Assembly (NCBI RefSeq): GCF_003797145.1
Contig: NZ_RKMG01000003.1
Location: 51,098 to 115,097 of the forward strand
DNA: 64,000 nt
DNA from: Aerococcus agrisoli
Lineage (GTDB): Bacteria; Bacillota; Bacilli; Lactobacillales; Aerococcaceae
Reading direction: 5' to 3'
Position numbers and translations under genes: made by a program. Shown in pieces: positions 8,392 through 18,068 of this stretch; position 1 is the first letter of the stretch, and every line of letters begins with the position of its first letter. Below the pieces are notes generated by a model that searched no databases, had not been told where the DNA came from, and saw nothing but the letters and a program-made list of their open reading frames with translations.

Positions 8392-10809
8392 ATGGCTTTT
8401 AATCATAAAGTGATTGAGAAAAAATGGCAAAAATATTGGGATGAAAATAAAGAGTTTAAAACTTCTAATGATTTTTCAAAACCTAAATATTATGCAATGG
8501 ATATGTTCCCTTACCCATCAGGTGCTGGTTTACACGTAGGTCACCCTGAAGGTTATACAGCGACTGATATTATGTCTCGTTATAAACGTGCACAAGGTTA
8601 TAACGTGTTACATCCAATGGGTTGGGATGCTTTTGGTTTACCTGCAGAACAATATGCTTTGGATACAGGGAATGACCCTGCTGAATTTACAGCAAAAAAC
8701 ATTGCAACATTTAAACGTCAAATTAAATCATTAGGTTTCTCATATGATTGGGACCGTGAAATTAATACAACTGATCCTAAGTTCTACAAATGGACACAAT
8801 GGATTTTCACCAAATTATATGAAAAAGGCTTAGCTTACGAAGATGAAATCTTAGTAAACTGGTCTGAAGATTTAGGTACTGTATTAGCCAACGAAGAAAT
8901 CATCGATGGTAAAACAGAACGTGGTGGTTACCCAGTTGTCCGCAAACCAATGAAACAATGGGTATTGCGTATCACTGCTTACGCTGACCGTTTATTAGAT
9001 GGTTTAGATAATGTTGACTGGCCAAACTCTGTTGTAGAAATGCAACGTAACTGGATTGGTCGTTCTCAAGGTGCTGAAATCACTTTTGACGTACAAGGTC
9101 ATGATGATTTGTCATTTGCTGCCTTTACGACACGTCCTGACACAATCTATGGTTTAACTTTTGCTGTATTGGCGCCGGAACATGATTTAGTAAAACAAAT
9201 CGTGACTGACGAACAACGTGCAGAAGTGGAAGCTTACATCGAAGCTGCTTCTCGTAAATCTGACTTAGACCGTACAGATTTAGCCAAAGAAAAAACAGGT
9301 GTCTTCACTGGTGCTTACGGTATCCACCCATTAACAGGGGAAGCTTTCCCAATTTGGGTTGCTGACTATGTTTTAGCATCATACGGTACAGGTGCTGTTA
9401 TGGCCGTTCCTGCTCATGACACACGTGACTACGAATTCGCTCAACAATTTGGTTTAGACATTAAACCTGTTATTGAAGGTGGCGATGTGACGGTTGAAGC
9501 CTTTACTGGTGACGGTCCACACATCAACTCAGGCGAATTAGATGGCTTAGATAAAGAAACAGCTATCGAAAAAGCTATTGGCATTTTAGAAGAAACTGGT
9601 AAAGGTGAACGTACAACTTCTTACCGTTTACGTGATTGGGTATTCTCTCGTCAACGTTACTGGGGTGAACCAATTCCAATTATTCATTGGGAAGATGGTA
9701 CAACTACTACAGTTCCTGAAGAAGAATTACCATTACGCTTGCCAAAATCAAACAACATTAAACCTTCAGGTACTGGTGAGTCTCCATTAGCCAACATTGA
9801 AGATTGGTTATACGTGACTGATCCTGAAACTGGTATGAAAGGTCGTCGTGAAACCAACACAATGCCACAATGGGCAGGTTCATCTTGGTACTTCTTACGT
9901 TATATCGATCCTAAGAACACCAAAGAAATCGCGTCTAAAGAATTAGTGGACTACTGGTACAACGTTGACTTATACATTGGTGGGGCAGAACATGCTGTAC
10001 TTCACTTATTGTATGCACGTTTCTGGAACATGTTCCTATATGACTTAGGTATCGTACCAACTGAAGAACCATTCCAAAAATTATACAACCAAGGTATGAT
10101 TTTAGGTGAAGGTAACGAAAAAATGTCTAAATCTAAAGGTAACGTTGTGAACCCGGATGACGTTGTGAACCAATATGGTGCGGATACTTTACGTCTATAT
10201 GAAATGTTCATGGGTCCATTAGATGCATCTATCGCTTGGTCTGAAAATGGCCTTGAAGGTTCTCGTCGCTTCTTAGAACGTGTATGGCGTTTATTCGTAG
10301 ACGAAAATGGTAAAATGCGTGACCGTGTAACAACAATGAACTCAGGTGAATTAGACAAGGTTTACCACCAAACAGTGAAAAAAGTTACCGAAGATTTCGA
10401 TAACTTACACTTTAATACAGCAATCTCTCAAATGATGGTATTCGTTAACGAAGCTAACAAAGCAGACAGCTTATACTATGAATACGTGAAAGGTTTCATC
10501 CAATTACTAGCACCTATTGCGCCACATATCGCTGAAGAAATGTGGGTAATCGTTGGTAATGAACCAGGTATTTCTTACGTACCATGGCCAACATTTGATC
10601 CAGAAAAAACTGTAGATGACGAAATCGAAATCGTTATCCAAGTGAATGGTAAGATTAAAGCCAAAGCCAACATCGCACGCGGTGCTTCTAAAGAAGATTT
10701 AATCGCGCTTGCGCATGCAAATGAGAAAGTACAAGAAGCAATTGCCGGTAAAACCGTACGAAAAGAAATCGCAGTGCCAGATAAGTTAGTGAATATCGTC
10801 GCAAATTAG
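8392..10809 (+). CDS. leuS: LeuS, leucyl-tRNA synthetase
   Basis: Class I aminoacyl-tRNA synthetase of 805 residues, the usual bacterial size. The HIGH-type signature is HVGH at 48-51 in [13 protein letters not shown], and KMSKSKGN lies near 577-584. The intervening CP1 editing domain (about residues 220-410) and the C-terminal anticodon-binding and small C-terminal domains are intact. Ribosome binding site AAAGGAGAG precedes ATG 8392. Codons are highly optimised, as in pheST. Expression is controlled by the T-box leader directly upstream. Confidence 0.98.
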   Translation: MAFNHKVIEKKWQKYWDENKEFKTSNDFSKPKYYAMDMFPYPSGAGLHVGHPEGYTATDIMSRYKRAQGYNVLHPMGWDAFGLPAEQYALDTGNDPAEFTAKNIATFKRQIKSLGFSYDWDREINTTDPKFYKWTQWIFTKLYEKGLAYEDEILVNWSEDLGTVLANEEIIDGKTERGGYPVVRKPMKQWVLRITAYADRLLDGLDNVDWPNSVVEMQRNWIGRSQGAEITFDVQGHDDLSFAAFTTRPDTIYGLTFAVLAPEHDLVKQIVTDEQRAEVEAYIEAASRKSDLDRTDLAKEKTGVFTGAYGIHPLTGEAFPIWVADYVLASYGTGAVMAVPAHDTRDYEFAQQFGLDIKPVIEGGDVTVEAFTGDGPHINSGELDGLDKETAIEKAIGILEETGKGERTTSYRLRDWVFSRQRYWGEPIPIIHWEDGTTTTVPEEELPLRLPKSNNIKPSGTGESPLANIEDWLYVTDPETGMKGRRETNTMPQWAGSSWYFLRYIDPKNTKEIASKELVDYWYNVDLYIGGAEHAVLHLLYARFWNMFLYDLGIVPTEEPFQKLYNQGMILGEGNEKMSKSKGNVVNPDDVVNQYGADTLRLYEMFMGPLDASIAWSENGLEGSRRFLERVWRLFVDENGKMRDRVTTMNSGELDKVYHQTVKKVTEDFDNLHFNTAISQMMVFVNEANKADSLYYEYVKGFIQLLAPIAPHIAEEMWVIVGNEPGISYVPWPTFDPEKTVDDEIEIVIQVNGKIKAKANIARGASKEDLIALAHANEKVQEAIAGKTVRKEIAVPDKLVNIVAN

Positions 10810-10874
10810 TAGACATAGTTTAATAATGTTTGTATAATGATTCTTAGAGTTTAATTAAGAGGAGATGGCAATAA

Positions 10875-11738
10875 ATGAAAAATATTTTAATCATCCACGA
10901 CGCTTCTGGTTTTGGGAAATGCTCAACAACTGTAGCATTACCAATTTTATCAGGTATGGCGCTTCAAGGAACAATCCTTCCAACAGCCTTATTATCAACA
11001 CATACTGGCCCTGGTTTTGAAGGATTTACATTCTTAGACTTAACTGATGAAATGGAAAAAATTGTGGATCATTGGCATTCATTTGGCCTACAATTTGACG
11101 CGGCTTACGTAGGTTACCTTGGAAGCGTTCGTCAAATCAAATTCCTAGAACGTGAATTACCAAAATTATTAAAAGACGATGCAAAATTATACTTAGATCC
11201 AGTTATGGCTGATAACGGCGAATTCTACTACGGTTTCGATGAAGAGTACGCGAAAGAAATGTTAAACTTATGTGCAATTGCTGATGTGATTATGCCTAAC
11301 CAAACTGAAGCGAGCTTCTTATACGGCGTTGAGTACACTGAAGGTGTATGGCCACAAGAAAAAATCGATGAGTTCTTACGCATTGTACGTCAACAAACAA
11401 ATGCATCAGTTGTCTTAACAGGTGCTGGTTTTGATGGTCAAAGCCAAACAGGTGCTTACTACTTTGATGCTGAAAATGGCGACCAAGGTTTAGCTACTGC
11501 ACCATTCATCGGTGGTAAATTCCACGGTACTGGTGATATCTTCGGATCAATCTTTGTTGGTGCGCAAGCCAATGGTGCTAGCGTACAAGAAGCAACACAA
11601 TTGGCTGTAGATTACATCCCTCGTATCATCGAAAAATCATTAGATGATCCAAACGTAATGCACAACGGTTTACAATTTGAGCTATTCATTGGCGACCTTG
11701 CAAACTACGTACGTATGTTAAAACAAAACCAAAACTAA
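10875..11738 (+). CDS. Pyridoxal/pyridoxamine kinase, PfkB (ribokinase) family
   Basis: Phosphorylates B6 vitamers to give pyridoxal 5'-phosphate for PLP enzymes. The 287-residue product starts with a PdxY/PdxK-type segment (IIHDASGFGKCSTT, 6-19). It has STHTGPGFEGFTF, DPVMADNGEFY, MPNQTEASFLYG and GTGDIFGS with the catalytic Asp. RBS AGAGGAG precedes ATG 10875. It is a single gene with its own terminator. I do not assign pdxY versus pdxK. Confidence 0.85.
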   Translation: MKNILIIHDASGFGKCSTTVALPILSGMALQGTILPTALLSTHTGPGFEGFTFLDLTDEMEKIVDHWHSFGLQFDAAYVGYLGSVRQIKFLERELPKLLKDDAKLYLDPVMADNGEFYYGFDEEYAKEMLNLCAIADVIMPNQTEASFLYGVEYTEGVWPQEKIDEFLRIVRQQTNASVVLTGAGFDGQSQTGAYYFDAENGDQGLATAPFIGGKFHGTGDIFGSIFVGAQANGASVQEATQLAVDYIPRIIEKSLDDPNVMHNGLQFELFIGDLANYVRMLKQNQN

Positions 11739-11772
11739 TCAAGATTAGTAATATTCAAACGAGATATATGAT

Positions 11773-11808
11773 AAATCCGCTTACCTTAACAGGTAGGCGG
11801 ATTTTTTA
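11773..11808 (+). terminator. Terminator after the pyridoxal kinase
   Basis: AATCCGCTTACCT and AGGTAGGCGGATT form a perfect 13-bp stem with a TAAC loop, followed by TTTTT. Confidence 0.92.
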
Positions 11809-11835
11809 TTTGTATCGGATATGTTTATATATTTT

Positions 11836-11965
11836 AAGCCTTTGGCTTTGTATTGATGTGCTTTTGACAATGTTTTAGAGATGTGCTTTTCTGTTAGCCT
11901 TCGGCTTAATTTTGGTGTGTTTTTGACCATGTTTTAAAGATTTGCGATTTATGAGCCTTCGGCTT
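11836..11965. repeat. Two and a bit tandem ~59-bp degenerate repeats
   Basis: Units begin with AGCCTT(T/C)GGCTT at 11837, 11896 and 11954, spaced 59 and 58 bp. Between them TGTGCTTTTGACAATGTTTT recurs as TGTGTTTTTGACCATGTTTT. The AGCC/GGCT core is itself a small hairpin. No gene is visible. With the next element this fills the 531-bp space before the SIR2 gene. Confidence 0.7.
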
Positions 11966-11968
11966 GTC

Positions 11969-12076
11969 GTGTATAGTCCTTTAAAAGCCGTGGGACCGCC
12001 GGGAGCCAAGGTCTCCCAGCTTGAAAGCGAGCCAAGGTCTCGCTTTCATCCTTTTTCACGGCTAAAGGACATACAC
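11969..12076 (-). repeat. Structured dispersed repeat, copy A
   Basis: An outer imperfect stem (11969-11992 with 12057-12076) encloses two hairpins that share the same 7-nt loop CCAAGGT: GGGAG/CTCCC (12001-12017) and GAAAGCGAG/CTCGCTTTC (12022-12046). A second copy, reversed, lies at 63841-63916. It looks like a cruciform or a folded RNA; no coding potential was seen. Confidence 0.75.
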
Positions 12077-12160
12077 TATCGCCTGCGGCTTGGATGGTGT
12101 TTCTAATATATTGTATTTTATAATTATTAATATATGATAAGATTACTTAAAGGTTTGATT

Positions 12161-12286
12161 GTGAATTTTTATATTGGATTATCAAGTTGTTTAGACCTTG
12201 ATATTAAAGTAACTACACCAGAATGGAATATCGTTCGTTGGGATTGTTTATTGGAAAGGGGTATAAATATTGGAAGAATTCGTTAA
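12161..12286 (+). CDS. Possible 41-codon ORF overlapping the SIR2 gene start
   Basis: GTG at 12161 after AAAGGTTTGATT opens 41 codons that end at TAA 12284, 17 bp inside the SIR2 gene in another frame. The peptide (starting MNFYIGLSSCLDL) resembles nothing I recognise. It could couple translation into the SIR2 gene, be a remnant of a lost gene, or be chance in AT-rich DNA. Confidence 0.25.
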   Translation: MNFYIGLSSCLDLDIKVTTPEWNIVRWDCLLERGINIGRIR

Positions 12287-13265
12287 CAATAGTTTATCGG
12301 GAGAAAATTTAGTAAATCAACTAAGAAAAGTTATGACAAGTAAACAACTTAATTTTTTAATTGGATCAGGGGTATCATCTCAAGCAATAGCGCTAATGAA
12401 AGATTATGCTGGTGATATAGATTCTGTTAATACAAAATTATTAGAATCGGTTATATCCGTAAGTCAAAAGTTACTCTCCAAGGATCTAGAAGGAGAAAGT
12501 AACATAGAGAAAAACTATTTTGAATATATTTCATTTATACAATCATTAATTGATGTCCTTAATTTATCAAATTCTAGAATAATACCAAAATCTGTTAATT
12601 TATTTACTACTAATTATGATTTATTTATAGAATCAGCAATTGATACCTTAATTAAGAATAACCGATTTGTTTTTAATGATGGCGCAAAGGGATATTTTAA
12701 TAGAATTTTAGATAGTTCAAATTATAACCAAATAGTGTCCTATAAAGGTTTGAACGATAATTATATAAGTGAGATTCCTTCAATTTCATTGTTTAAACCT
12801 CATGGGTCGGTAAATTGGGAGTTAATTGATGAAGAAATACTTATTAAAAATGAAATTTCTTCTAATCCAGTTGTTGTTAAACCAGATGGTAATGAGCCTA
12901 AAAATACATTTTTATCAAATCATTTTTACGAGATGTTAAGAATTTTCCAGTTAGAACTTGATAAACCACAATCCATATTAATTGTGATTGGTTTTTCATT
13001 TCATGATGAACACATTGCCAAAATGGTTAAGAGAGCCTTGAAAAATCCGGAATTAATAGTAGTCGTTTTTGGATATCAAGATAGGGAAAGAGTAAATATT
13101 TTAAGGAATTTGAATTATGAAGTTGCTCCTAATAATTTAAAAATAATTACACCTAAAAATTTAAACAAAGAATTTCAAACAAGTCATGAAGGAAAAGCAA
13201 GCACGTTTGAATTGCCAAATTTAACAAAAATTCTTTCTATAAATGAATTGGAGGGTACTGATTAA
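12270..13265 (+). CDS. SIR2-like NADase subunit of a SIR2-HerA defence system
   Basis: A 331-residue protein of the SIR2_2 type. An N-terminal nucleotide-binding motif FLIGSGVSS (29-37), TTNYD (113-117), KPHGSVNW (176-183; H178 is the likely catalytic His) and a late GFSFHDEHI (241-249) follow the order in defence-type SIR2 domains. In such systems the SIR2 protein degrades NAD+ on phage infection. TTG 12270 is chosen because AAAGGGG precedes it. The stop overlaps the HerA start by one base (TAATG), so the two are co-translated. AT content and codon use differ sharply from the flanking housekeeping genes, which suggests horizontal acquisition. Function is inferred from family and pairing. Confidence 0.85.
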   Translation: MEEFVNNSLSGENLVNQLRKVMTSKQLNFLIGSGVSSQAIALMKDYAGDIDSVNTKLLESVISVSQKLLSKDLEGESNIEKNYFEYISFIQSLIDVLNLSNSRIIPKSVNLFTTNYDLFIESAIDTLIKNNRFVFNDGAKGYFNRILDSSNYNQIVSYKGLNDNYISEIPSISLFKPHGSVNWELIDEEILIKNEISSNPVVVKPDGNEPKNTFLSNHFYEMLRIFQLELDKPQSILIVIGFSFHDEHIAKMVKRALKNPELIVVVFGYQDRERVNILRNLNYEVAPNNLKIITPKNLNKEFQTSHEGKASTFELPNLTKILSINELEGTD

Positions 13266-15142
13266 TGAAAGATTTTGGAAAAAAATTAGGAGTAATCATA
13301 GGTGTAGATGGTGATATGTCGCAAGTGGGAATGTACTCGATGTCAAATGATTCCCAATTTTTATGGAAGGGTGAAATATTAAATGGCCCAAAAGTAGGCG
13401 CTTTTATGACTATACATCAAAATAGTATAAAAATTATTGCCACGGTAATTAGCGAAAAAATTATTGACCAACAAAATACTATAAAAAGTTCGGAGTTTGA
13501 TAATAGATATAAAAAAAATTCAATTAATAGAGTTATATTTCTAAAAGCTAAAGGAGTCATTGAAGAAAATAAATTTAAAATAACAAGTCAACATGTTCCT
13601 ATGATTGGAAATGAAATAACTTTAACAACAAAAGAAGAACTAAATTTAATTTTTGGTTTTGGATTTTTAGAAGACTCAATTTTGATAGGGAACTCTCTTT
13701 TAGAAAATAATGAAATTAATTTACCAATAAATAAATTTTTTGCTTCTCATATAGGAATATTTGGTAATACAGGGAGTGGAAAATCCAATACTTTACATAA
13801 ATTGTATTTGGAATTATTCAACTCAAAACATCATACGAATATATTTGAGAAATCACAATTTTTCGTTATTGATTTCAATGGAGAATATGTTGGAAAAAAT
13901 ATTTTTGGGATAGATGATGCATATAAGCAAATTTATAACATTGATACTCGAAATTTCAATTATGGGGAAAAATTACCAATTGAAAAAAAATATTTGTTTA
14001 ATCCAGATATTTTAGCAATACTATTTGATGCGAGGGCTGCGACACAAGTTCCCTTTTTAAGAAATGCATTAAGAGTATTTAATAACAAAATTTCAACTGC
14101 TGTAGATTTTGCTAAAATGGAAGTAGGGTTATTAAAAGCAATTCTCATAGGAGTAAAAAGCGTAAGTTCCGATGCTTTAAACAATTGGATTGTTGCTGCT
14201 CAAAATATGGGAATTAATGATGGATTATTATCAGGACTAACAGGTAATTTGCATCAATATAATTATGGAAGCTATATATCTAAAAATATTAATAATATAG
14301 AAATTATAAAGGATGGGCAAATAACCTCCGCCGGGGAAGCAATTCTTAAACTACAAAAATTAGAAAGTGAAATGAAAGAAAAATACGAAAAGTCCAACGA
14401 ACTACAAAAACTATCATATTTTTTAGAATTTCAAAAAGTATACGTTTCAGCTTGGAAATCAACCAATATTGAATTTATTAATCCTCTGTTTCATAGAATA
14501 AAGTCAGCTTTTGAGAGTATGGACAAAGTTATTGAAATTAAAGAAAATGTTACAAATGAATTTAAATCATTAAACATTGTTTCATTGGTAAATGCTAATC
14601 CTGAAGTAACAAGATTATTGCCCATGCTTTTATCAAAAATGATATATGACAATCAGAAATCTGTAGTATCTAATATGAAAGTATTTCAGACAAAACATCT
14701 AATTATCGATGAAGCTCATAACATTCTAAATTCAGAATACCGCAATAATGGGGATGGATGGCAAGACTATAGGCTTTCGATTTTTGAAGAAATTATTAAA
14801 GAAGGTAGGAAATTTGGATTCTATTTAACATTGTCCAGCCAGAGACCTGCGGATATTTCTCCAACTATTATGTCACAACTCCATAATTATTTTATACATC
14901 GATTAGTAAATGAAAAAGATTTAAAAATGTTAGAAAACACTATGCCAACTCTGGATAAATATTCTTATCAGAATATCCCAAATCTAGGAAAGGGTGAGGC
15001 GATCATTACGGGGACTGCAATTAATGTACCTGTATTAGTGAAAATCAATAAGGAAGAAGTTATCCATCCTAATAGTGATGATATTAATTTGATAGAGTTA
15101 TGGGAATCAAAAAAACAGTTGGATTTTTTTGATTTAATTTAG
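13265..15142 (+). CDS. herA: HerA-like hexameric ATPase (DUF87) of a SIR2-HerA system
   Basis: A 625-residue FtsK/HerA-type motor. It has an N-terminal beta-rich HAS-barrel-like region (1-130), Walker A GNTGSGKS (167-174), Walker B LIIDEAH (479-485) and a sensor-type stretch with LSSQRPADISP and an Arg-rich HRLVNEKDL near the end. An insertion with coiled-coil character sits between Walker A and B (about 345-410). In described SIR2-HerA (Nezha) systems the ATPase assembles with SIR2 and controls its NADase activity. The upstream SIR2 gene overlaps by one base. A terminator follows. No nuclease such as NurA is adjacent, so a repair role is less likely than defence. Confidence 0.88.
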   Translation: MKDFGKKLGVIIGVDGDMSQVGMYSMSNDSQFLWKGEILNGPKVGAFMTIHQNSIKIIATVISEKIIDQQNTIKSSEFDNRYKKNSINRVIFLKAKGVIEENKFKITSQHVPMIGNEITLTTKEELNLIFGFGFLEDSILIGNSLLENNEINLPINKFFASHIGIFGNTGSGKSNTLHKLYLELFNSKHHTNIFEKSQFFVIDFNGEYVGKNIFGIDDAYKQIYNIDTRNFNYGEKLPIEKKYLFNPDILAILFDARAATQVPFLRNALRVFNNKISTAVDFAKMEVGLLKAILIGVKSVSSDALNNWIVAAQNMGINDGLLSGLTGNLHQYNYGSYISKNINNIEIIKDGQITSAGEAILKLQKLESEMKEKYEKSNELQKLSYFLEFQKVYVSAWKSTNIEFINPLFHRIKSAFESMDKVIEIKENVTNEFKSLNIVSLVNANPEVTRLLPMLLSKMIYDNQKSVVSNMKVFQTKHLIIDEAHNILNSEYRNNGDGWQDYRLSIFEEIIKEGRKFGFYLTLSSQRPADISPTIMSQLHNYFIHRLVNEKDLKMLENTMPTLDKYSYQNIPNLGKGEAIITGTAINVPVLVKINKEEVIHPNSDDINLIELWESKKQLDFFDLI

Positions 15143-15157
15143 GTGTATAATTTTTTA

Positions 15158-15186
15158 ACGACCAGATATTTTTCTGGTCGTTTTTG
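15158..15186 (+). terminator. Terminator after the SIR2-HerA pair
   Basis: ACGACCAG and CTGGTCGT form an 8-bp stem around a T-rich loop, followed by TTTTGC. Confidence 0.85.
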
Positions 15187-15362
15187 CTTTATAGGGGTAT
15201 GCTTGTAGAGATGGAAATGTTAAGAATCATGATAATGAAATCTTTAAGTCTTTTTTAAATGTGATTCAATTGAAATGCTTGGTTTTATTGTTTAGAATGA
15301 AAGCTAAGTGTTTTTCGAAATGGAACAAATCAAAGAATTTATATAATGAGGAGTAATTCAGT

Positions 15363-17186
15363 ATGGGTGTAGATGATCCGAACATGAGTCGGAACCATGA
15401 AATAGAAGATACTGTCGTTGTGGCGGCAGATGAAGTGCCTGCTGAACCGTTGCCTGAGAAGCAGTCGGCGTCAGCGCAGGAGAAAATGAATACGGGAGCT
15501 GCCTGGATGTCGGCGGCTTCGATGATTTCTCGTATTCTAGGGGTTTTATATGTCATCCCGTGGTATCGCTGGATGGGGGACCCACAAATTGCGAACGAGG
15601 CCAATTCATTGTTTAATATTGGCTATAACTACTATGCGATTTTCTTGTCGATTACCATCGCAGGGGTGCCAGATTCCATTGCAAAGCAAATGGCTTACTA
15701 TAATGCCCGCGGTCAATATAAAACGGGTCGTCGTTTATTCCGTTCAGGGTTGATTTTAATGTCTATTACCGGGATTCTTGGTGGGGTCTTATTGTGGACC
15801 TTTGCACCACAATTAGCTCAATCGACGCCAGCTCGTAACTTTGAGTCAGTGGTATTGACCATTCGCTCACTTGTACCAGCGCTTGTCATTCTACCGACGA
15901 TTTCGGTTATCCGTGGTTACTTCCAGGGGCACCAAGATATGAAACCGTCTGCCATGTCGCAAATTGCTGAGCAAATTTTGCGTGTGATTTACATGCTAGC
16001 AGCGGTATACATTATCCGTATTATTCGTGGCGGTGATATGGTCCTAGCCGTGACCCATTCGACTTTTGCAGCATTTATCGGTGCCTTGGCTGCCCTAGCA
16101 ACCCTAGCGTATTTCTTTTTCAAATATAGAAAAGTGTACGCGAAGGAAGAGGCTTTGTATGCGGTTGAGGAAGAGTCGGATGTGTCGACGGTTCGTTTGT
16201 TGATCGAGATTGTTTCGATTGCAATTCCGTTTATCATTTCCGGTTCGGCAATTGAGTTGTCGCGCCTGATTGATTTAAATACCTACATGCCGATTATGGA
16301 GCGGGTTTCAGAATTGAGTCGTGATCAATTAATCAATGAATACGCGATTTTTGGGGCCAATGCCAACAAGTTGGTAACCGTAATTGTGTCACTTGCTGTG
16401 GCGATCGGTTCAACGTCAATTTCCGTTATTTCCGCAACTTTCTCTGAAGAGAAGCGTAAAATTGAGGAAAAAATTGCAGACAGACGCCATCCGCGACGGT
16501 CCGACCGCCGTGCCAACCACGACTTCCCTGATACCAAGGCGCTTGTCATGCATAACATGAAACTATTTACTTTGGTTATGTTGCCATCAGCCATCGGTAT
16601 GGCCGTACTCGCTGAGCCTGTATATGCCTTTATCTATTCATACGATCCAATGGGGACATCATTATTACAGTTATCGTCATTCGTAGCGATTACCATGGGC
16701 TTGTTTGCGGTATTGGTTGCTATGATGCAATCGATGTCCTTCTTTAAGGAAGCTATCTTTGGGTTAGCCATTGGTATGGTGATCAAAATGCTATTACAAT
16801 TACCGATGCTTGCTTTCTTTGGAACACCAGGTGCGCAAATTGCGACCGCGATTGCCTTTATCGCCATTGCGGCATATTATCTATGGCGCTTGCATGTCCG
16901 CATTAACTTCTCTATTGGAGAGTTGTTTGTCCAAATCCGTGGCATCGTTCTCTTAGCTGGTGCAATGGGGATTGCGACTTGGGTAGTGAACCAAATTTTA
17001 CGTCGCTTTATCTTGTCGCCAGAACATTCACTTTTCCAACAAATCCTACAAATGGTCATTGTTGCAGCTGTGGGTGTCTTGGTTTACGGTGTCGGCGGCT
17101 TGCGTTTCAAAATATTAGATATTTTACTAGGCGACAAAGCCAAGCGCTTACGTGCCAAATTAGGAATGAGTAAATATGACAAATAA
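15363..17186 (+). CDS. murJ: MurJ/YtgP-type lipid II flippase (MOP exporter superfamily)
   Basis: A polytopic membrane protein of 607 residues. The segment from about residue 44 (MNTGAAWMSAASMISRILGVLYVIP) resembles the Gram-positive MurJ (YtgP/SpoVB) branch, which moves lipid II across the membrane for cell-wall synthesis. About 12-14 hydrophobic segments follow. The first 43 residues are an acidic, hydrophilic extension. A basic cytosolic loop (DRRHPRRSDRR) lies near residue 380. GAGGAG precedes ATG 15363. The 3' end overlaps the next gene by 11 bp. Assignment to MurJ rather than another polysaccharide flippase is inference from the family branch. Confidence 0.78.
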   Translation: MGVDDPNMSRNHEIEDTVVVAADEVPAEPLPEKQSASAQEKMNTGAAWMSAASMISRILGVLYVIPWYRWMGDPQIANEANSLFNIGYNYYAIFLSITIAGVPDSIAKQMAYYNARGQYKTGRRLFRSGLILMSITGILGGVLLWTFAPQLAQSTPARNFESVVLTIRSLVPALVILPTISVIRGYFQGHQDMKPSAMSQIAEQILRVIYMLAAVYIIRIIRGGDMVLAVTHSTFAAFIGALAALATLAYFFFKYRKVYAKEEALYAVEEESDVSTVRLLIEIVSIAIPFIISGSAIELSRLIDLNTYMPIMERVSELSRDQLINEYAIFGANANKLVTVIVSLAVAIGSTSISVISATFSEEKRKIEEKIADRRHPRRSDRRANHDFPDTKALVMHNMKLFTLVMLPSAIGMAVLAEPVYAFIYSYDPMGTSLLQLSSFVAITMGLFAVLVAMMQSMSFFKEAIFGLAIGMVIKMLLQLPMLAFFGTPGAQIATAIAFIAIAAYYLWRLHVRINFSIGELFVQIRGIVLLAGAMGIATWVVNQILRRFILSPEHSLFQQILQMVIVAAVGVLVYGVGGLRFKILDILLGDKAKRLRAKLGMSKYDK

Positions 17187-17952
17187 AAATATAAAAGCGA
17201 ATCAAAGACTGGATCGTTTCGTCGCGAGTATGACACCATATTCGCGTACGGACGTGAAGAATTTGATTAAGCAATCAGTAGTATTTGTGAACGGTGCACC
17301 GGCGAAAAAAGCCAATCAAACCGTGAACGTGGAAAATGATGTTGTGGAAGTGGACGGGCAAGTGATTGCCTACGAACCATTTGTTTATATCATTCTACAT
17401 AAACCAGATGGGGTTATTTCCGCAACTGAGGATAACCGCTGGGAAACGGTGATTGATTTATTAGATGAAGAAACGGTTTTAACCTATGAACCATTCCCTG
17501 TTGGTCGTTTGGATAAAGATACAACAGGACTCCTGTTGATTACCAATGATGGTCAGTTCAATCATGATTTGATGTCACCAAGAAAGCATGTAGATAAAGA
17601 GTATGCAGTCTTAGTTGACGGCGTCTTGAATGACAGCCATATTCAAAAATTCGCTAAAGGCTTGAATATCGGCCAAGGCGATATCACGAAACCAGCTGAA
17701 TTATTTATCGATGAAGTGGATGCGGAAAAAGGTGAATCCTTTGCTCGTGTCGTGATCTCAGAAGGTAAATACCACCAAGTGAAGCGCATGTTTGAAGCCA
17801 TTGACTGTGAAGTTTTACAACTTCATCGTCAACGAATTGGCCAACTCGTTTTACCAGAAGAACTAGAAGCAGGCGAATACGTCCAAGTAGACGGCGATGC
17901 CTTGCGCAAAGCCATCTTCGACGGTGAGCCACTAGAACTATTTGAATATTAA
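17176..17952 (+). CDS. rsuA: RsuA-type 16S rRNA pseudouridine synthase
   Basis: The 258-residue protein has an S4 RNA-binding domain (about 8-60) and the catalytic RsuA/RluB/E/F domain with VGRLDKDTTGLLLITNDG, which holds the catalytic Asp, and YHQVKRMFEA. The RsuA branch modifies U516 of 16S rRNA; that exact target is inferred. It starts inside the flippase gene (11-bp overlap), a pairing that suggests a common transcript. A strong terminator follows. Confidence 0.88.
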   Translation: MTNKNIKANQRLDRFVASMTPYSRTDVKNLIKQSVVFVNGAPAKKANQTVNVENDVVEVDGQVIAYEPFVYIILHKPDGVISATEDNRWETVIDLLDEETVLTYEPFPVGRLDKDTTGLLLITNDGQFNHDLMSPRKHVDKEYAVLVDGVLNDSHIQKFAKGLNIGQGDITKPAELFIDEVDAEKGESFARVVISEGKYHQVKRMFEAIDCEVLQLHRQRIGQLVLPEELEAGEYVQVDGDALRKAIFDGEPLELFEY

Positions 17953-17955
17953 GTT

Positions 17956-17991
17956 AAAAAGAGTAGCGATTTAATGTCGCTACTCTTTTTT
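17956..17991 (+). terminator. Terminator after rsuA
   Basis: AAAAAGAGTAGCGA pairs perfectly with TCGCTACTCTTTTT around TTTAATG. Confidence 0.92.
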
Positions 17992-18015
17992 CATTCGATG
18001 TTTTTTTCGATAGGA

Positions 18016-18044
18016 AGGCTTGGTGGTGACACCAAGCTTTTTAT
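18016..18044 (+). terminator. Second terminator-like hairpin after rsuA
   Basis: GCTTGGTG and CACCAAGC are closed by a 4-5 nt loop and followed by TTTTTATTT. It may be a backup terminator. Confidence 0.7.
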
Positions 18045-18068
18045 TTATTTTTTACGAGAGAGTCATTT

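Noticed and set aside
8192..8413. 73-residue ORF inside the leuS leader
   Set aside because: It covers the T-box and terminator and runs into leuS in another frame; the RNA element explains the region.
12270..15142. SIR2-HerA pair as a wholly new system
   Set aside because: The gene pair matches the described SIR2-HerA defence type in domain content and order, so I report it as a known type with unusual setting.
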